Made by a program: the position numbers and the translations under genes. DNA of 36,702 bases from DASXRA01 sp036558905. Its GTDB lineage: Bacteria > Actinomycetota > Actinomycetes > Mycobacteriales > Jatrophihabitantaceae. The notes under the pieces were generated by a model. That model searched no databases and was not told where the DNA came from. It saw only the letters and a program-made list of their open reading frames with translations. Below, piece by piece: positions 8,000 through 20,511 of the stretch. Each line of letters starts with the position of its first letter. The stretch's first letter is position 1. The stretch covers positions 1 through 36,702 of the forward strand of contig DATBER010000178.1 in NCBI GenBank assembly GCA_036558905.1, given 5' to 3'.

Positions 8000-9364
8000 G
8001 TGTCACACCTGCTACTGGCCGCCGCGGATCCGATCAAGCTCGACTCCGGGAACACCGCCTGGATGCTTGCCTCGGCCGCGCTCGTACTGCTCATGACGCC
8101 GGGGCTGGCGTTCTTCTACGGCGGCATGGTCCGCTCGAAGAGCGTGCTCAACATGCTGATGATGAACTTCATCTGCATCGCGGTCGTGGGCGTGCTCTGG
8201 ATGATCTACGGCTTCTCGCTGGCCTTCGGCAACCCGCACCTCGGGGGGCTGATCGGCGGCAGCCAAGACCTGTTCGGGCTCGGCAACCCGGACGTCCTGA
8301 ACGGGTTCTGGAGTGCAGCCGGCGTACCCGTACTCGTGTTCGCCATGTTCCAGCTGATGTTCGCGATCATCACGCCCGCGCTGATCTCGGGCGCGGTGGC
8401 CGACCGGACGAAGTTCTGGGGCTGGACGCTCTTCGTCCTGATCTGGGCGACCGTCGTGTATCTCCCGGTGGCCAACTGGGTGTTCGGTACCGGCTGGATC
8501 CTGAACAAGCTCAACGCCGAGGACTTCGCCGGCGGCACCGCGGTGCACATCAACGCCGGGTCGGCCGGCCTGGCCCTGGCGATCGTGCTGGGCAAGCGGG
8601 TCGGCTGGCGCAAGGACCCGATGAAGCCGCACAACGTGCCGTTCGTGCTGCTGGGCGCTTCGCTGCTGTGGTTCGGGTGGTACGGCTTCAACGCCGGCTC
8701 GGAGGGCGCCGCCGACGGCATCGCCGGCCTGGCGTTCACCACGACCACGGTGGCCACCTGCGCCGGCGTGCTGGGCTGGCTGCTCGTCGAGCAGATCCGC
8801 GACGGCAAGCCGACCACCGTCGGGGCGGCGTCGGGCGCGGTGGCCGGCCTGGTCGCGATCACCCCGGCCTGCGCGTTCGTCAGCCCGCTCGGCGGCCTGG
8901 CCATCGGCCTGATCGCCGGCGCGTTGTGCGCCTGCGCGGTCAGCCTCAAGTACCGGTTCGGGTTCGACGACTCGCTCGACGTCGTCGGCGTGCACCTCGT
9001 CGGCGGCCTGGCCGGCACCATCCTGATCGGCTTCTTCGGCTTCGACCACGGCTACGCCACGCCGGGCGGCCTGCAGCGCGGGCTGTTCTACGGTGGCGGG
9101 TTCTCGTTGCTGGAGAAGCAGATCGTGGCTGCCTTGTCGGTGATGGTCTACTCGTTCGTCCTGACCTACATCATCGGCACGGTCCTGAAGAAAGCCGGCG
9201 CGTTCCGGATCTCCGAGGAGGCCGAGGTCAGCGGCATCGACGAGGCCGAGCACGCCGAGACGGCCTACTCGTTCTCGACGGTGCTGTCCGGCGGCCTCAA
9301 GGGATCGTCGTCCGGCGCGCCGACACCAACCACACCGGCGTCCCGGGAGAAGGTTGACGCATGA
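8000..9364 (+). CDS. amtB: Ammonium transporter
   Basis: An Amt/Mep/Rh-family channel of 454 residues with about eleven hydrophobic helices, which conducts ammonium across the cytoplasmic membrane. The pore twin histidines are H183 (AVHINAGSAG) and H332 (GVHLVGGLAG). D175 in the EDFAGGT segment corresponds to the conserved Asp at the periplasmic vestibule. The C-terminal tail after residue 400 is cytoplasmic, acidic and then Ser/Pro/Thr-rich, and should contact the PII protein encoded next. The GTG start at 8000 gives a short N-terminus before the first helix. Its stop overlaps the glnB start (ATGA), so translation is coupled. Nitrogen limitation through GlnR is the probable control. Confidence 0.96.
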   Translation: MSHLLLAAADPIKLDSGNTAWMLASAALVLLMTPGLAFFYGGMVRSKSVLNMLMMNFICIAVVGVLWMIYGFSLAFGNPHLGGLIGGSQDLFGLGNPDVLNGFWSAAGVPVLVFAMFQLMFAIITPALISGAVADRTKFWGWTLFVLIWATVVYLPVANWVFGTGWILNKLNAEDFAGGTAVHINAGSAGLALAIVLGKRVGWRKDPMKPHNVPFVLLGASLLWFGWYGFNAGSEGAADGIAGLAFTTTTVATCAGVLGWLLVEQIRDGKPTTVGAASGAVAGLVAITPACAFVSPLGGLAIGLIAGALCACAVSLKYRFGFDDSLDVVGVHLVGGLAGTILIGFFGFDHGYATPGGLQRGLFYGGGFSLLEKQIVAALSVMVYSFVLTYIIGTVLKKAGAFRISEEAEVSGIDEAEHAETAYSFSTVLSGGLKGSSSGAPTPTTPASREKVDA

Positions 9365-9699
9365 GACTCGTCACCGCGGTGATCAAGCCGTTCAAGCTGG
9401 ACGACGTGAAGGCGGCCCTGGAGGTGCTGGGCGTGCAGGGCCTGACCGTCAGCGAGGTGCAGGGATTCGGCCGGCAGCGCGGGCACACCGAGGTGTACCG
9501 CGGGGCCGAGTACACGGTCGACCTCGTCCCCAAGATCCGCGTCGACGTGTTGGTCGACGATTTCGACGCGGACAAGGTGGTGGACGCGGTCGTCGAGGCC
9601 GCCCGCACGGGCAAGATCGGCGACGGCAAGGTGTGGGTGACCGGAGTCGACACGCTCGTGCGGGTGCGGACCGGTGAGCGAGACGCCGACGCGCTCTGA
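9361..9699 (+). CDS. glnB: Nitrogen regulatory PII protein
   Basis: A 112-residue PII signal protein, the usual size. It forms trimers that bind ATP/ADP and 2-oxoglutarate and block AmtB when nitrogen is plentiful. The T-loop carries Y46 and the modification site Y51 (VYRGAEYTVDLVPK), which is adenylylated by GlnD in actinobacteria rather than uridylylated. The C-terminal signature GKIGDGKVWV (84-93) is intact. The ATG overlaps the amtB stop by four bases, and the 3' end overlaps glnD by 26 bases. Because it sits directly after amtB it could equally be named glnK. Confidence 0.96.
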   Translation: MRLVTAVIKPFKLDDVKAALEVLGVQGLTVSEVQGFGRQRGHTEVYRGAEYTVDLVPKIRVDVLVDDFDADKVVDAVVEAARTGKIGDGKVWVTGVDTLVRVRTGERDADAL

Positions 9700-11941
9700 T
9701 CTCGCAGCAGTCCGGGCCGGCGTGCTGCGCCGGCCCGGACTGGTCGGCGACTCGCTGCGGGGCGACCTGACCGACGCCTACGACGAGTGGCTGACCGGGC
9801 TGACCGTGCCGGACGGGGCGGCGCTGGCGGCGGTCGGCGGCCTGGGCCGGCGCGAACCGTCGCCCTACGGCGATCTCGACCTCGTGCTGCTGCACACCGG
9901 CAAGGTCCGTGACCTGAACGAGCTGGCCGACTCGCTGTGGTACCCGATCTGGGACAGCGGGGTCGGCCTCGACCACTCGGTGCGTACTCCCGAGCAGGCG
10001 CTCGCCGTGGCCCGCGACGACATCAAGGCGCTGCTCGGGCTGCTGGAATTGCGGCACATCACCGGCGACGCCGCCGTGACGGCCGGCCTGCGCGACCGGC
10101 TGCTCGGGCAGTGGCGGGTCACGGCGGCGCGGCGGGCCGGCGAGCTGCACGTCCTGTCGCGGGAGCGGGCCGACCTGTCCGGCGACGCGGCGTTCCTGCT
10201 CGAGCCGCACCTGAAGGACGCGCGCGGGGGACTGCGCGACGCCCAGGCGCTGTACGCCCTGGCCCGGGCCCAGCTGGTCGACGTCGGGTTGCCGGTGCGC
10301 GAGGCGTATACAGCCTTGCTGGATGTCCGGGGCGAGCTGCACCGGCTGACCGGCCGAGTCCAGGACGTGTTGCGCCAGCAGGAGCAGGCCGGCGTGGCGT
10401 CGGTACTCGGGTTGCCGGACGCCGACGCCGTGCTGCGCCGGGTGAACGAGGCGGCGCGCACCATCGGGCACTCGCTCGACGTGACCTGGCGGCGGGTGCT
10501 CGCCCGCCCGACGAGGCGCCGGCTGTTCGGGTCGCCCGGCCCGGTGCGCACGCCGCTGGCCAAGGACGTGGTGCGACAGGACGGCGAGGTGGTACTGGCC
10601 CGCGACGCCGACCCGTGGGCCGACCCGTTGCTGACGCTGCGCGCCGCCCGGGCGGCCGCCGAGCACGACCTGCCGTTCGCGCCGTTCACCCTGGACCGGC
10701 TGGCCACCGAGTCGGCGCCGATGCCGCAGCGCTGGCCGGCCGCCGCCCGCGACGACCTGGTCGCCGTGCTGGGTGCGGGGCCGACCGGCATCCCGGTGCT
10801 GGAGTCGCTCGACCAGGCCGGTCTGCTGGTGCGGCTGATCCCCGAGTGGGACGCGGTGCGGTTCACCGCCCAGCACAACCCGGTGCACCGCTACACGGTC
10901 GACCGGCACCTGCTCGAAACGGCGGCGGCGGCGCCGACCCGGCTCGTCGAGCGGCCCGACCTCTTGCTGCTCGGCGCGCTGCTGCACGACATCGGCAAGG
11001 GCTTCGACCCGGACGACCACTCCGCGGCCGGCGCCAAGGTGGCCGAGCCGATCGCCAACCGCCTGGGCCTGTCCTACGGCGATGCCGCGACCGTGACGGC
11101 GCTGGTGCGTCACCACCTGCTGTTGCCCGACACGGCCACCCGGCGCGACCTGGACGATCCGGTGACGATCAAGACCGTGACCTCGGCGGTCGGCGGTTCG
11201 GCCGAGCTGCTCGACCTGCTGCACGCGCTCACCATCGCCGACGCGGCGGCCACCGGCCCGGCGGCGTGGAGCGACTGGAAGGCCGGCCTGATCGCCGACC
11301 TGGTGCGCCGGTCGCGGGCCGCGCTCGGCGGTGAGCGGTTGCCGGCGCTCACCCCGCTGGACGCGCACTGTCAGGACCTGGCCGACGCCGGCGCGGTTGC
11401 CGTCGAGATCGACCGCGACGAGGTGGTGGTGGCCGCGCCCGACTCGCTCGGCGTGCTGTCCAAAGCCGCCGGCGTGCTCGCCCTGCATTCACTGGACGTG
11501 CGCGCGGCGACGATCCGCACCCACCGCGGCATGGCGGTCAACGCGTTCGTCGTGACGCCGCGGTTCGGGTCACTGCCCGACCCGGCCGTCGTGCGCGGTG
11601 ACCTGGCCCGGGCGCTGGACGGCACGCTCGCCCTGACCGAACGGCTGGCCGCCAAGGAACGCGCCTATGACCGTGGCGCCGCCCGCCGGCCGCCCACCGT
11701 GCACTGGTTCGACGGCGAGGCGACGGACGCGACGGTGGTCGAGCTGCGCGCCGACGACGCGATCGGCCTGCTGTACCGGGTGACGGCGGCGCTGGAGCGC
11801 TGCCGGGTCGACATCCGCTCGGCGCGCGTCTCGTCACTGGGCGGTGCGGTGGTGGACGCCTTCTACGTGACGACGCCGGCCGGCGCGCCGATCCCGGAGC
11901 GAGAGCGTCCGGACATCGAGGCAGCGCTCGTCCAAGCCTGA
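9674..11941 (+). CDS. glnD: PII nucleotidyltransferase / HD-domain regulator
   Basis: GlnD modifies and demodifies PII in response to nitrogen status; the actinobacterial enzyme acts as an adenylyltransferase. Length is 755 residues, somewhat short compared with E. coli GlnD (890). The domain order is normal. The nucleotidyltransferase motif GGLGRREPSPYGDLDL is at 55-70 (D67 and D69 bind metal). The HD domain has H412 in DRHLL and H438-D439 in LLHDIGKG. Two ACT domains lie at about 577-650 and 688-755. The GTG start at 9674 lies inside glnB, so glnB and glnD are coupled. The operon ends here: ffh, often next in actinobacteria, is not present. Confidence 0.93.
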   Translation: MSETPTRSDLAAVRAGVLRRPGLVGDSLRGDLTDAYDEWLTGLTVPDGAALAAVGGLGRREPSPYGDLDLVLLHTGKVRDLNELADSLWYPIWDSGVGLDHSVRTPEQALAVARDDIKALLGLLELRHITGDAAVTAGLRDRLLGQWRVTAARRAGELHVLSRERADLSGDAAFLLEPHLKDARGGLRDAQALYALARAQLVDVGLPVREAYTALLDVRGELHRLTGRVQDVLRQQEQAGVASVLGLPDADAVLRRVNEAARTIGHSLDVTWRRVLARPTRRRLFGSPGPVRTPLAKDVVRQDGEVVLARDADPWADPLLTLRAARAAAEHDLPFAPFTLDRLATESAPMPQRWPAAARDDLVAVLGAGPTGIPVLESLDQAGLLVRLIPEWDAVRFTAQHNPVHRYTVDRHLLETAAAAPTRLVERPDLLLLGALLHDIGKGFDPDDHSAAGAKVAEPIANRLGLSYGDAATVTALVRHHLLLPDTATRRDLDDPVTIKTVTSAVGGSAELLDLLHALTIADAAATGPAAWSDWKAGLIADLVRRSRAALGGERLPALTPLDAHCQDLADAGAVAVEIDRDEVVVAAPDSLGVLSKAAGVLALHSLDVRAATIRTHRGMAVNAFVVTPRFGSLPDPAVVRGDLARALDGTLALTERLAAKERAYDRGAARRPPTVHWFDGEATDATVVELRADDAIGLLYRVTAALERCRVDIRSARVSSLGGAVVDAFYVTTPAGAPIPERERPDIEAALVQA

Positions 11942-11962
11942 GCCGGGCTTGCGCCCTCTGCA

Positions 11963-12034
11963 TTCCCGGCTTTGACCCCCGGAACTGACGCCAGCGGCCA
12001 CGATCAGCGTCACTTCGGGGGTCGAAGTCGGGAA
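11963..12034 (+). terminator. Long imperfect hairpin after glnD
   Basis: Arms 11963-11991 and 12007-12034 are inverted repeats of about 28 bases with a few mismatches and a one-base bulge, around a 15-base loop. A pair of GACCCCC / GGGGGTC blocks forms the core. It starts 22 bases after the glnD stop and ends 30 bases before the next gene, so it probably ends the amtB operon. Its length suggests it could also be a dispersed palindromic element. Confidence 0.6.
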
Positions 12035-12064
12035 GCGTGACGGGGCTGTGGCAGGTTGGTCGCC

Positions 12065-12793
12065 ATGGGGTTCACCGAGCGCCTGGACTGGGTCGACGTC
12101 ACGCTGCGCGAATGGGACTGCACCGTCGTGTGGTCCGATCCGGCCGACCCGGACGCCGGCATCGTCCTGGATCGGTCGGCGTTCTACCCGGGTGGCGGCG
12201 GGCAACCACCCGACCACGGAGTGCTCGTGTGGTCGGGCGTGCAGACGCGCATCGTCGGCACGCGCAAGGGTGACGACCTGTTCCTGCTACCGGCGCCCGG
12301 CGACCCGGTGCCGCCAGCCGGCACGAGCGTGCACGGTGCGCTCGACGACGACCGGCGCTCGGCGCTGATGCGCACCCACTCCGGGCTGCACGTGCTGTGC
12401 GGCACCGTGTTCCGGGACTTCGGGGCGATGGTCACCGGCGGCAACATGGAGCCCGGCGAGGCCCGCATGGACTTCAACCTGCCCGAAGTGCCGCCCGGCT
12501 TCAAACAGACGCTCGAGGACTCGGTCAACGCCGAGATCGAGGCCGACCGGCGCATCGCCGTCCGGATGCTGCCGAAGGCCGAGGCGGCCACCATCCCGGA
12601 TCTGGTGCGCACGCAGAGCGTGGCCCCGCCCGACACCGACCCGTTACGCGTGGTGGACATCGTCGGGCTGGACATGCAGGCCGACGGCGGCACCCACGTG
12701 GCGTCGACCCGGCAGATCGGCCATATCCAGGTCTACAAAGTCGAGAACAAGGGCCGGCAGAACCGCCGGGTCCGCATACGCCTGATCAGCTGA
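12065..12793 (+). CDS. AlaX-type alanyl-tRNA editing protein
   Basis: A 242-residue stand-alone homologue of the alanyl-tRNA synthetase editing domain, which hydrolyses mischarged Ser-tRNA(Ala) or Gly-tRNA(Ala). The N-terminal beta-barrel part has the FYPGGGGQPPD segment (40-50), typical of the editing domain core. The zinc motif HxxxH is H105-H109 (THSGLHV). The second half of the metal site, CxxxH in AlaRS, reads D207-GGT-H211, so Asp replaces Cys. I chose ATG 12065, with AGG nine bases upstream; a TTG three codons earlier is the alternative. The gene stands alone between the glnD hairpin and gltB. Confidence 0.85.
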   Translation: MGFTERLDWVDVTLREWDCTVVWSDPADPDAGIVLDRSAFYPGGGGQPPDHGVLVWSGVQTRIVGTRKGDDLFLLPAPGDPVPPAGTSVHGALDDDRRSALMRTHSGLHVLCGTVFRDFGAMVTGGNMEPGEARMDFNLPEVPPGFKQTLEDSVNAEIEADRRIAVRMLPKAEAATIPDLVRTQSVAPPDTDPLRVVDIVGLDMQADGGTHVASTRQIGHIQVYKVENKGRQNRRVRIRLIS

Positions 12794-12929
12794 AGTCGCC
12801 TCACGACGTTGATATCTCTCACACGCGTGGCGTATCCGGGGCCGGTAACCGCCCGGTAATCTGAGCGAAGCCTCACGGGCCGATGTCGTCCCGATCATCA
12901 TGTTCGAGTCATCGGTCCCGGGAGAGTGA

Positions 12930-17459
<4,530 letters not shown>

Positions 17460-17462
17460 CGG

Positions 17463-18245
17463 TCAGGCCCCGGTCCAGGCCGTCCACGCCGCCTCGGCCA
17501 CTCCGGGTGCGGCGACGAGAACCCCGTCGGGCGGCGGCATCGGCTCGTCGTGGGGTCCTCGCCGGGACATGACGACCGCGCCGGCCGCCCGGGCCAGGGC
17601 GATGCCGCCGAGAACGTCCCACGGGTTGTAGCGTCCGACCACTGCCGCTGCGGCCCGCCCGGCGGCGACGCTGGCCAGGCTGAGCGCCGACGAACCCATG
17701 ATGCGAGATGTACAGTCCTGCTGTACGAGTCGGTCGAGCATGTCGATCATGCCGGGCCACGGCCGGCTGCGGCTCCACTCGGTCAGCACGACCTCGCCGG
17801 ACAGGTCGGCGATGTCGGCGCAGCGGACCGGTGCCCCGTCCAGGTACGCGCCCTGCCCGACCAGCGCGCTGAGCACCTCGCCGCGGGCCAGGTCGGCGAC
17901 GACGCCGACGACCAGTCCGCCGGCCACGATGCCGGCGCTGAACGAGAACCACGGCACGCCGCGGGCGAAGTTCGTCGTGCCGTCGATGGGATCTACGTAC
18001 CAGGTCGGCGCATCCGCGGCCGCCCCGCCGTACTCCTCGCCGACCACGCGGTGATCCGGGAACGCCTGCTGGACCGCCTCGCGCACGTGCCGCTCCACGG
18101 CCCGATCGGTGTCGGTGACCAGGTCGGACGGGCCGGCCTTCGTCTCGACCGCGCGGCGGCCGACCGGTCCGACGTGGTCGATCGCCCATCGGGCGACTCG
18201 CTCGGCGAGTCGGAGCCAGTCAGCGGGCGCGGATGCGGTCGACAT
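17463..18245 (-). CDS. Inositol monophosphatase-family phosphatase
   Basis: A 260-residue Mg-dependent, Li-sensitive-type phosphatase. Metal-site motifs are E70-E71 (VVGEEYGG), DPIDGTTNF (85-93) and W209-D210 (YNPWDVLGG). The family includes inositol-1-phosphatase (SuhB/ImpA), histidinol-phosphatase (HisN) and sulfate-assimilation CysQ; the sequence alone does not choose among them. The ATG at 18245 gives the normal N-terminus. The frame continues open upstream, but that sequence is antisense to the following gene and is not family-like. The gene converges on gltB with a three-base gap and is divergent from the secreted peptidase gene. Confidence 0.9.
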   Translation of the reverse strand: MSTASAPADWLRLAERVARWAIDHVGPVGRRAVETKAGPSDLVTDTDRAVERHVREAVQQAFPDHRVVGEEYGGAAADAPTWYVDPIDGTTNFARGVPWFSFSAGIVAGGLVVGVVADLARGEVLSALVGQGAYLDGAPVRCADIADLSGEVVLTEWSRSRPWPGMIDMLDRLVQQDCTSRIMGSSALSLASVAAGRAAAAVVGRYNPWDVLGGIALARAAGAVVMSRRGPHDEPMPPPDGVLVAAPGVAEAAWTAWTGA

Positions 18246-18362
18246 GCACCAATGCTCGCGCAAGCCGATCTGCACCGATCGCCAGGTACTGGCCCTTGTG
18301 GGCGTTCTGGCGCTAACATCCGTGAGCTCGCAGTCGGGGTGCGCCCTTCGAGGGAGGACGCC

Positions 18363-19661
18363 ATGCGTCAACGTCATTCGGTACGTCTCATTGCTGTGGT
18401 CGTCGCGATCACGGCCCTGGTGGCGTCGGTGGTCGCCCTGGTCGTGGCCCCCGCCGCCGGGGCGACGCCGGCGGCTCAGGTCGGCTATCACGGCTGGACC
18501 AGCTACCTCGACTTCGCGTACGGCCGCTTCGACGGCTCCCGGCTGGCACTGTCGGGCGACGGCGCGATCACGCTGAGCCGGGCGGTCGGGACGAGCAGCT
18601 ACACCGACCCGTTCGACGCGAGCGCCACCCCGGTGAGCTACGACTACGCGACCTGGACGTCGCCGGTGCACCGGACCGGGTTCGGGCTGACCGAGCTGGT
18701 GTCCAGCTGGACGGCCGACACCCCGCACGGCACCTGGATCCAGGTGGAGATGCGTGGCACGACCACCTCGGGCACGGCCACGAAGTGGTACGTGATGGGC
18801 CGGTGGACCTCGCAGATGCCCGCCGTCGGCACGGACGTCCACCGCACGTCGGTACCCGGCCAGCGAGACGCCGACGGCACGGTCTCGATCGACACCTATT
18901 TCGCGGCCGACGGCGTCGCGCTGAACAGCTACCAGCTGCGGGTGACCTTGTACCGCGAGCACGGCACGGACGCCCGGCCGACGGTGCGCTCGGTGGGCGC
19001 GATCGCCTCGGCGCTGCCCGGCGACACGACCGTGCCGGCCGGCCCGCTCGGGGGCGCGGAGGGCATGACGCTGAACGTCCCGCAGTACTCCCAGGAGATC
19101 CACCACGGCCAGTACCCCGACTTCGACGGCGGCGGAGAGGCGTGGTGCAGCCCGACGTCGACCGAGATGGTCACCGAGTACTGGGGCCACGGCCCGAGCC
19201 ACACTGACCTGAGCGGCATCCCGTACGCCGACCCGAGCGTCGACTTCGCCGCGATGCACACCTACGACTGGAACTACGACGGCGCCGGCAACTGGCCGTT
19301 CAATGTCGGCTACGCCGCCTCGTACGGGCTGGAGGGCCAGGTCGTCCAGCTGCGGTCGCTCACCGACGCCGAGCAGTACATCAAGCACGGCATCCCGCTG
19401 GTCGTGTCCGTGGCGTTCCAGTCCAGCGAGCTGGACGGCGCCGGCTACAGCACCGATGGCCACCTGATGGTGATCCGCGGCTTCACCGCCGACGGCGACG
19501 TGGTGGTGAACGACCCGGCGTCGCACCTGATCCAGAACGACGCGGCCGTCGAGACCGTCTACAAGCGCCAGCAGTTCGCCAACGTGTGGCTGCCGAGCGA
19601 CCGCAGCGGCGGCACCGCCTACGTGATCCACCCGGCCGGCTGGCCGCTGCCTCACGCGTAG
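18363..19661 (+). CDS. Secreted C39-like cysteine peptidase family protein
   Basis: A 432-residue exported protein. Residues 1-34 form a signal peptide: MRQRHSVRLIAVVV, then a hydrophobic core, with an Ala-rich cleavage region near PAAGA-TP. Residues 38-225 form a beta-rich domain of unknown role. From about 235 there is a peptidase C39-like domain: the probable nucleophile is C262 (EAWCSPTS), with H367 (DGHLMVIRG) and D384 (VNDPAS) completing a papain-like triad. The substrate is unknown; extracellular peptide or cell-wall processing is possible. The ATG at 18363 has Shine-Dalgarno AGGGAGG five bases upstream. The 3' end overlaps the convergent kinase-like gene by ten bases. Confidence 0.88.
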   Translation: MRQRHSVRLIAVVVAITALVASVVALVVAPAAGATPAAQVGYHGWTSYLDFAYGRFDGSRLALSGDGAITLSRAVGTSSYTDPFDASATPVSYDYATWTSPVHRTGFGLTELVSSWTADTPHGTWIQVEMRGTTTSGTATKWYVMGRWTSQMPAVGTDVHRTSVPGQRDADGTVSIDTYFAADGVALNSYQLRVTLYREHGTDARPTVRSVGAIASALPGDTTVPAGPLGGAEGMTLNVPQYSQEIHHGQYPDFDGGGEAWCSPTSTEMVTEYWGHGPSHTDLSGIPYADPSVDFAAMHTYDWNYDGAGNWPFNVGYAASYGLEGQVVQLRSLTDAEQYIKHGIPLVVSVAFQSSELDGAGYSTDGHLMVIRGFTADGDVVVNDPASHLIQNDAAVETVYKRQQFANVWLPSDRSGGTAYVIHPAGWPLPHA

Positions 19662-20488
19662 CGGCGGGCCACCGCCTCGGCCCGGGCACCGTAACCGCCG
19701 CCGAACATGACGGCGTGGGCCAGCAGTGGGTACAGCTGGTGCAGGCCGATCCGCTCACGCCAGCCGTCAGCCAGCGGCGTTGTCTCGTCGTAGGCGGCAA
19801 CGATCCGGTCCAGGTGCGGCGCGCCGAACAGGTCGAGCATGGCCAGGTCGGTCTCGCGGTGCCCGCCGTAGGCCGCCGGGTCGATCAGCCAGGCCCGATC
19901 GGCGCTCCAGAGCACATTGCCCGACCACAGATCGCCGTGCAGCCGGGTCGGCGGCTCGGCCGCGCCGGCGATGTCGGCCAGCCGGTTCGCGATGCCCTCG
20001 ATCACGGCGACGTCGCGCAGGGCACCGGTGTCGGCCGCCTGCCGGGCCAGGGGCAGCAGGCGGGTCGCGGCGAAGAACTCGGCCCACGTCGGAGCCTGGT
20101 CGTTGGCCAGCTTCAGGCGGCCGGCGTATCCGGGCCAGTCGGCGCCGAACCGGTCCGCCCCGGCGGCGTGCAGGGCGGCCAGCTCCCGGCCGAACCGGGC
20201 GGCCGCGCCGGGCGAGGGCGGGGCCGCGTCCAGCCAGCCCAGCACGAGGACGTCGGCGTCGACGCCCAGTACCGGCGGCACCGGCGCGCCCGCGGACGCC
20301 AGCCAGGCCAGGCTGCGGGCCTCGGCGTCGAACATCGCCGGATCGCCGGTGAACGTCTTGGCGAAGGCCGGCGACCCGTCAGCGAACGTCACCCGCCAGG
20401 CAGCGCATATGTCCCCGCCGGCCACCGCCCGGGCAGCCGCGACCGGCCGCCCGCATGCGGCAGCGACCACGGCTGCGACGTCGGTCAC
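19652..20488 (-). CDS. Fructosamine kinase-family protein
   Basis: A 278-residue kinase of the fructosamine/ketoamine-3-kinase family, which phosphorylates sugars attached to amines and so helps remove glycation adducts. Motifs: ATP-binding lysine K44 (FAKTF), catalytic HGDLWSGN (184-191, D186 as base and N191 for metal), and IDPAAYGGHRE (202-212, D203 as the metal-binding Asp of the DFG equivalent). The GTG start at 20488 lies seven bases after a -10 box (TACGAT on the minus strand), so the mRNA is probably leaderless. It is divergent from pyk with overlapping promoters and overlaps the end of the secreted peptidase gene. Confidence 0.9.
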   Translation of the reverse strand: MTDVAAVVAAACGRPVAAARAVAGGDICAAWRVTFADGSPAFAKTFTGDPAMFDAEARSLAWLASAGAPVPPVLGVDADVLVLGWLDAAPPSPGAAARFGRELAALHAAGADRFGADWPGYAGRLKLANDQAPTWAEFFAATRLLPLARQAADTGALRDVAVIEGIANRLADIAGAAEPPTRLHGDLWSGNVLWSADRAWLIDPAAYGGHRETDLAMLDLFGAPHLDRIVAAYDETTPLADGWRERIGLHQLYPLLAHAVMFGGGYGARAEAVARRYA

Positions 20489-20494
20489 GTCCGC

Positions 20495-20504
20495 ATCGTA
20501 GGGT
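20495..20504. promoter_or_regulatory. Overlapping divergent -10 boxes of the fructosamine kinase-family gene and pyk
   Basis: On the minus strand TACGAT (20495-20500) lies six bases before the kinase-family GTG (20488). On the plus strand TAGGGT (20499-20504) lies seven bases before the pyk GTG (20512). Both fit TAnnnT, share two bases, and predict leaderless transcripts. No good -35 boxes are seen. Confidence 0.6.
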
Positions 20505-20511
20505 TAGGGCC

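Noticed and set aside
12845..12871. GlnR-like repeats GTAAC-n6-GTAAT-n6-GAAGC upstream of gltB
   Set aside because: The spacing fits GlnR boxes, but the b-site matches are poor and a TAATCT -10-like box overlaps it, so I did not list it as a site.
12794..12929. Riboswitch or leader RNA upstream of gltB
   Set aside because: The 136-bp gap shows no recognisable conserved riboswitch core or strong nested stems.
18246..19655. Upstream extension of the inositol monophosphatase-family frame on the minus strand
   Set aside because: It is antisense to the secreted peptidase gene and does not resemble the phosphatase family; ATG 18245 gives the normal N-terminus.
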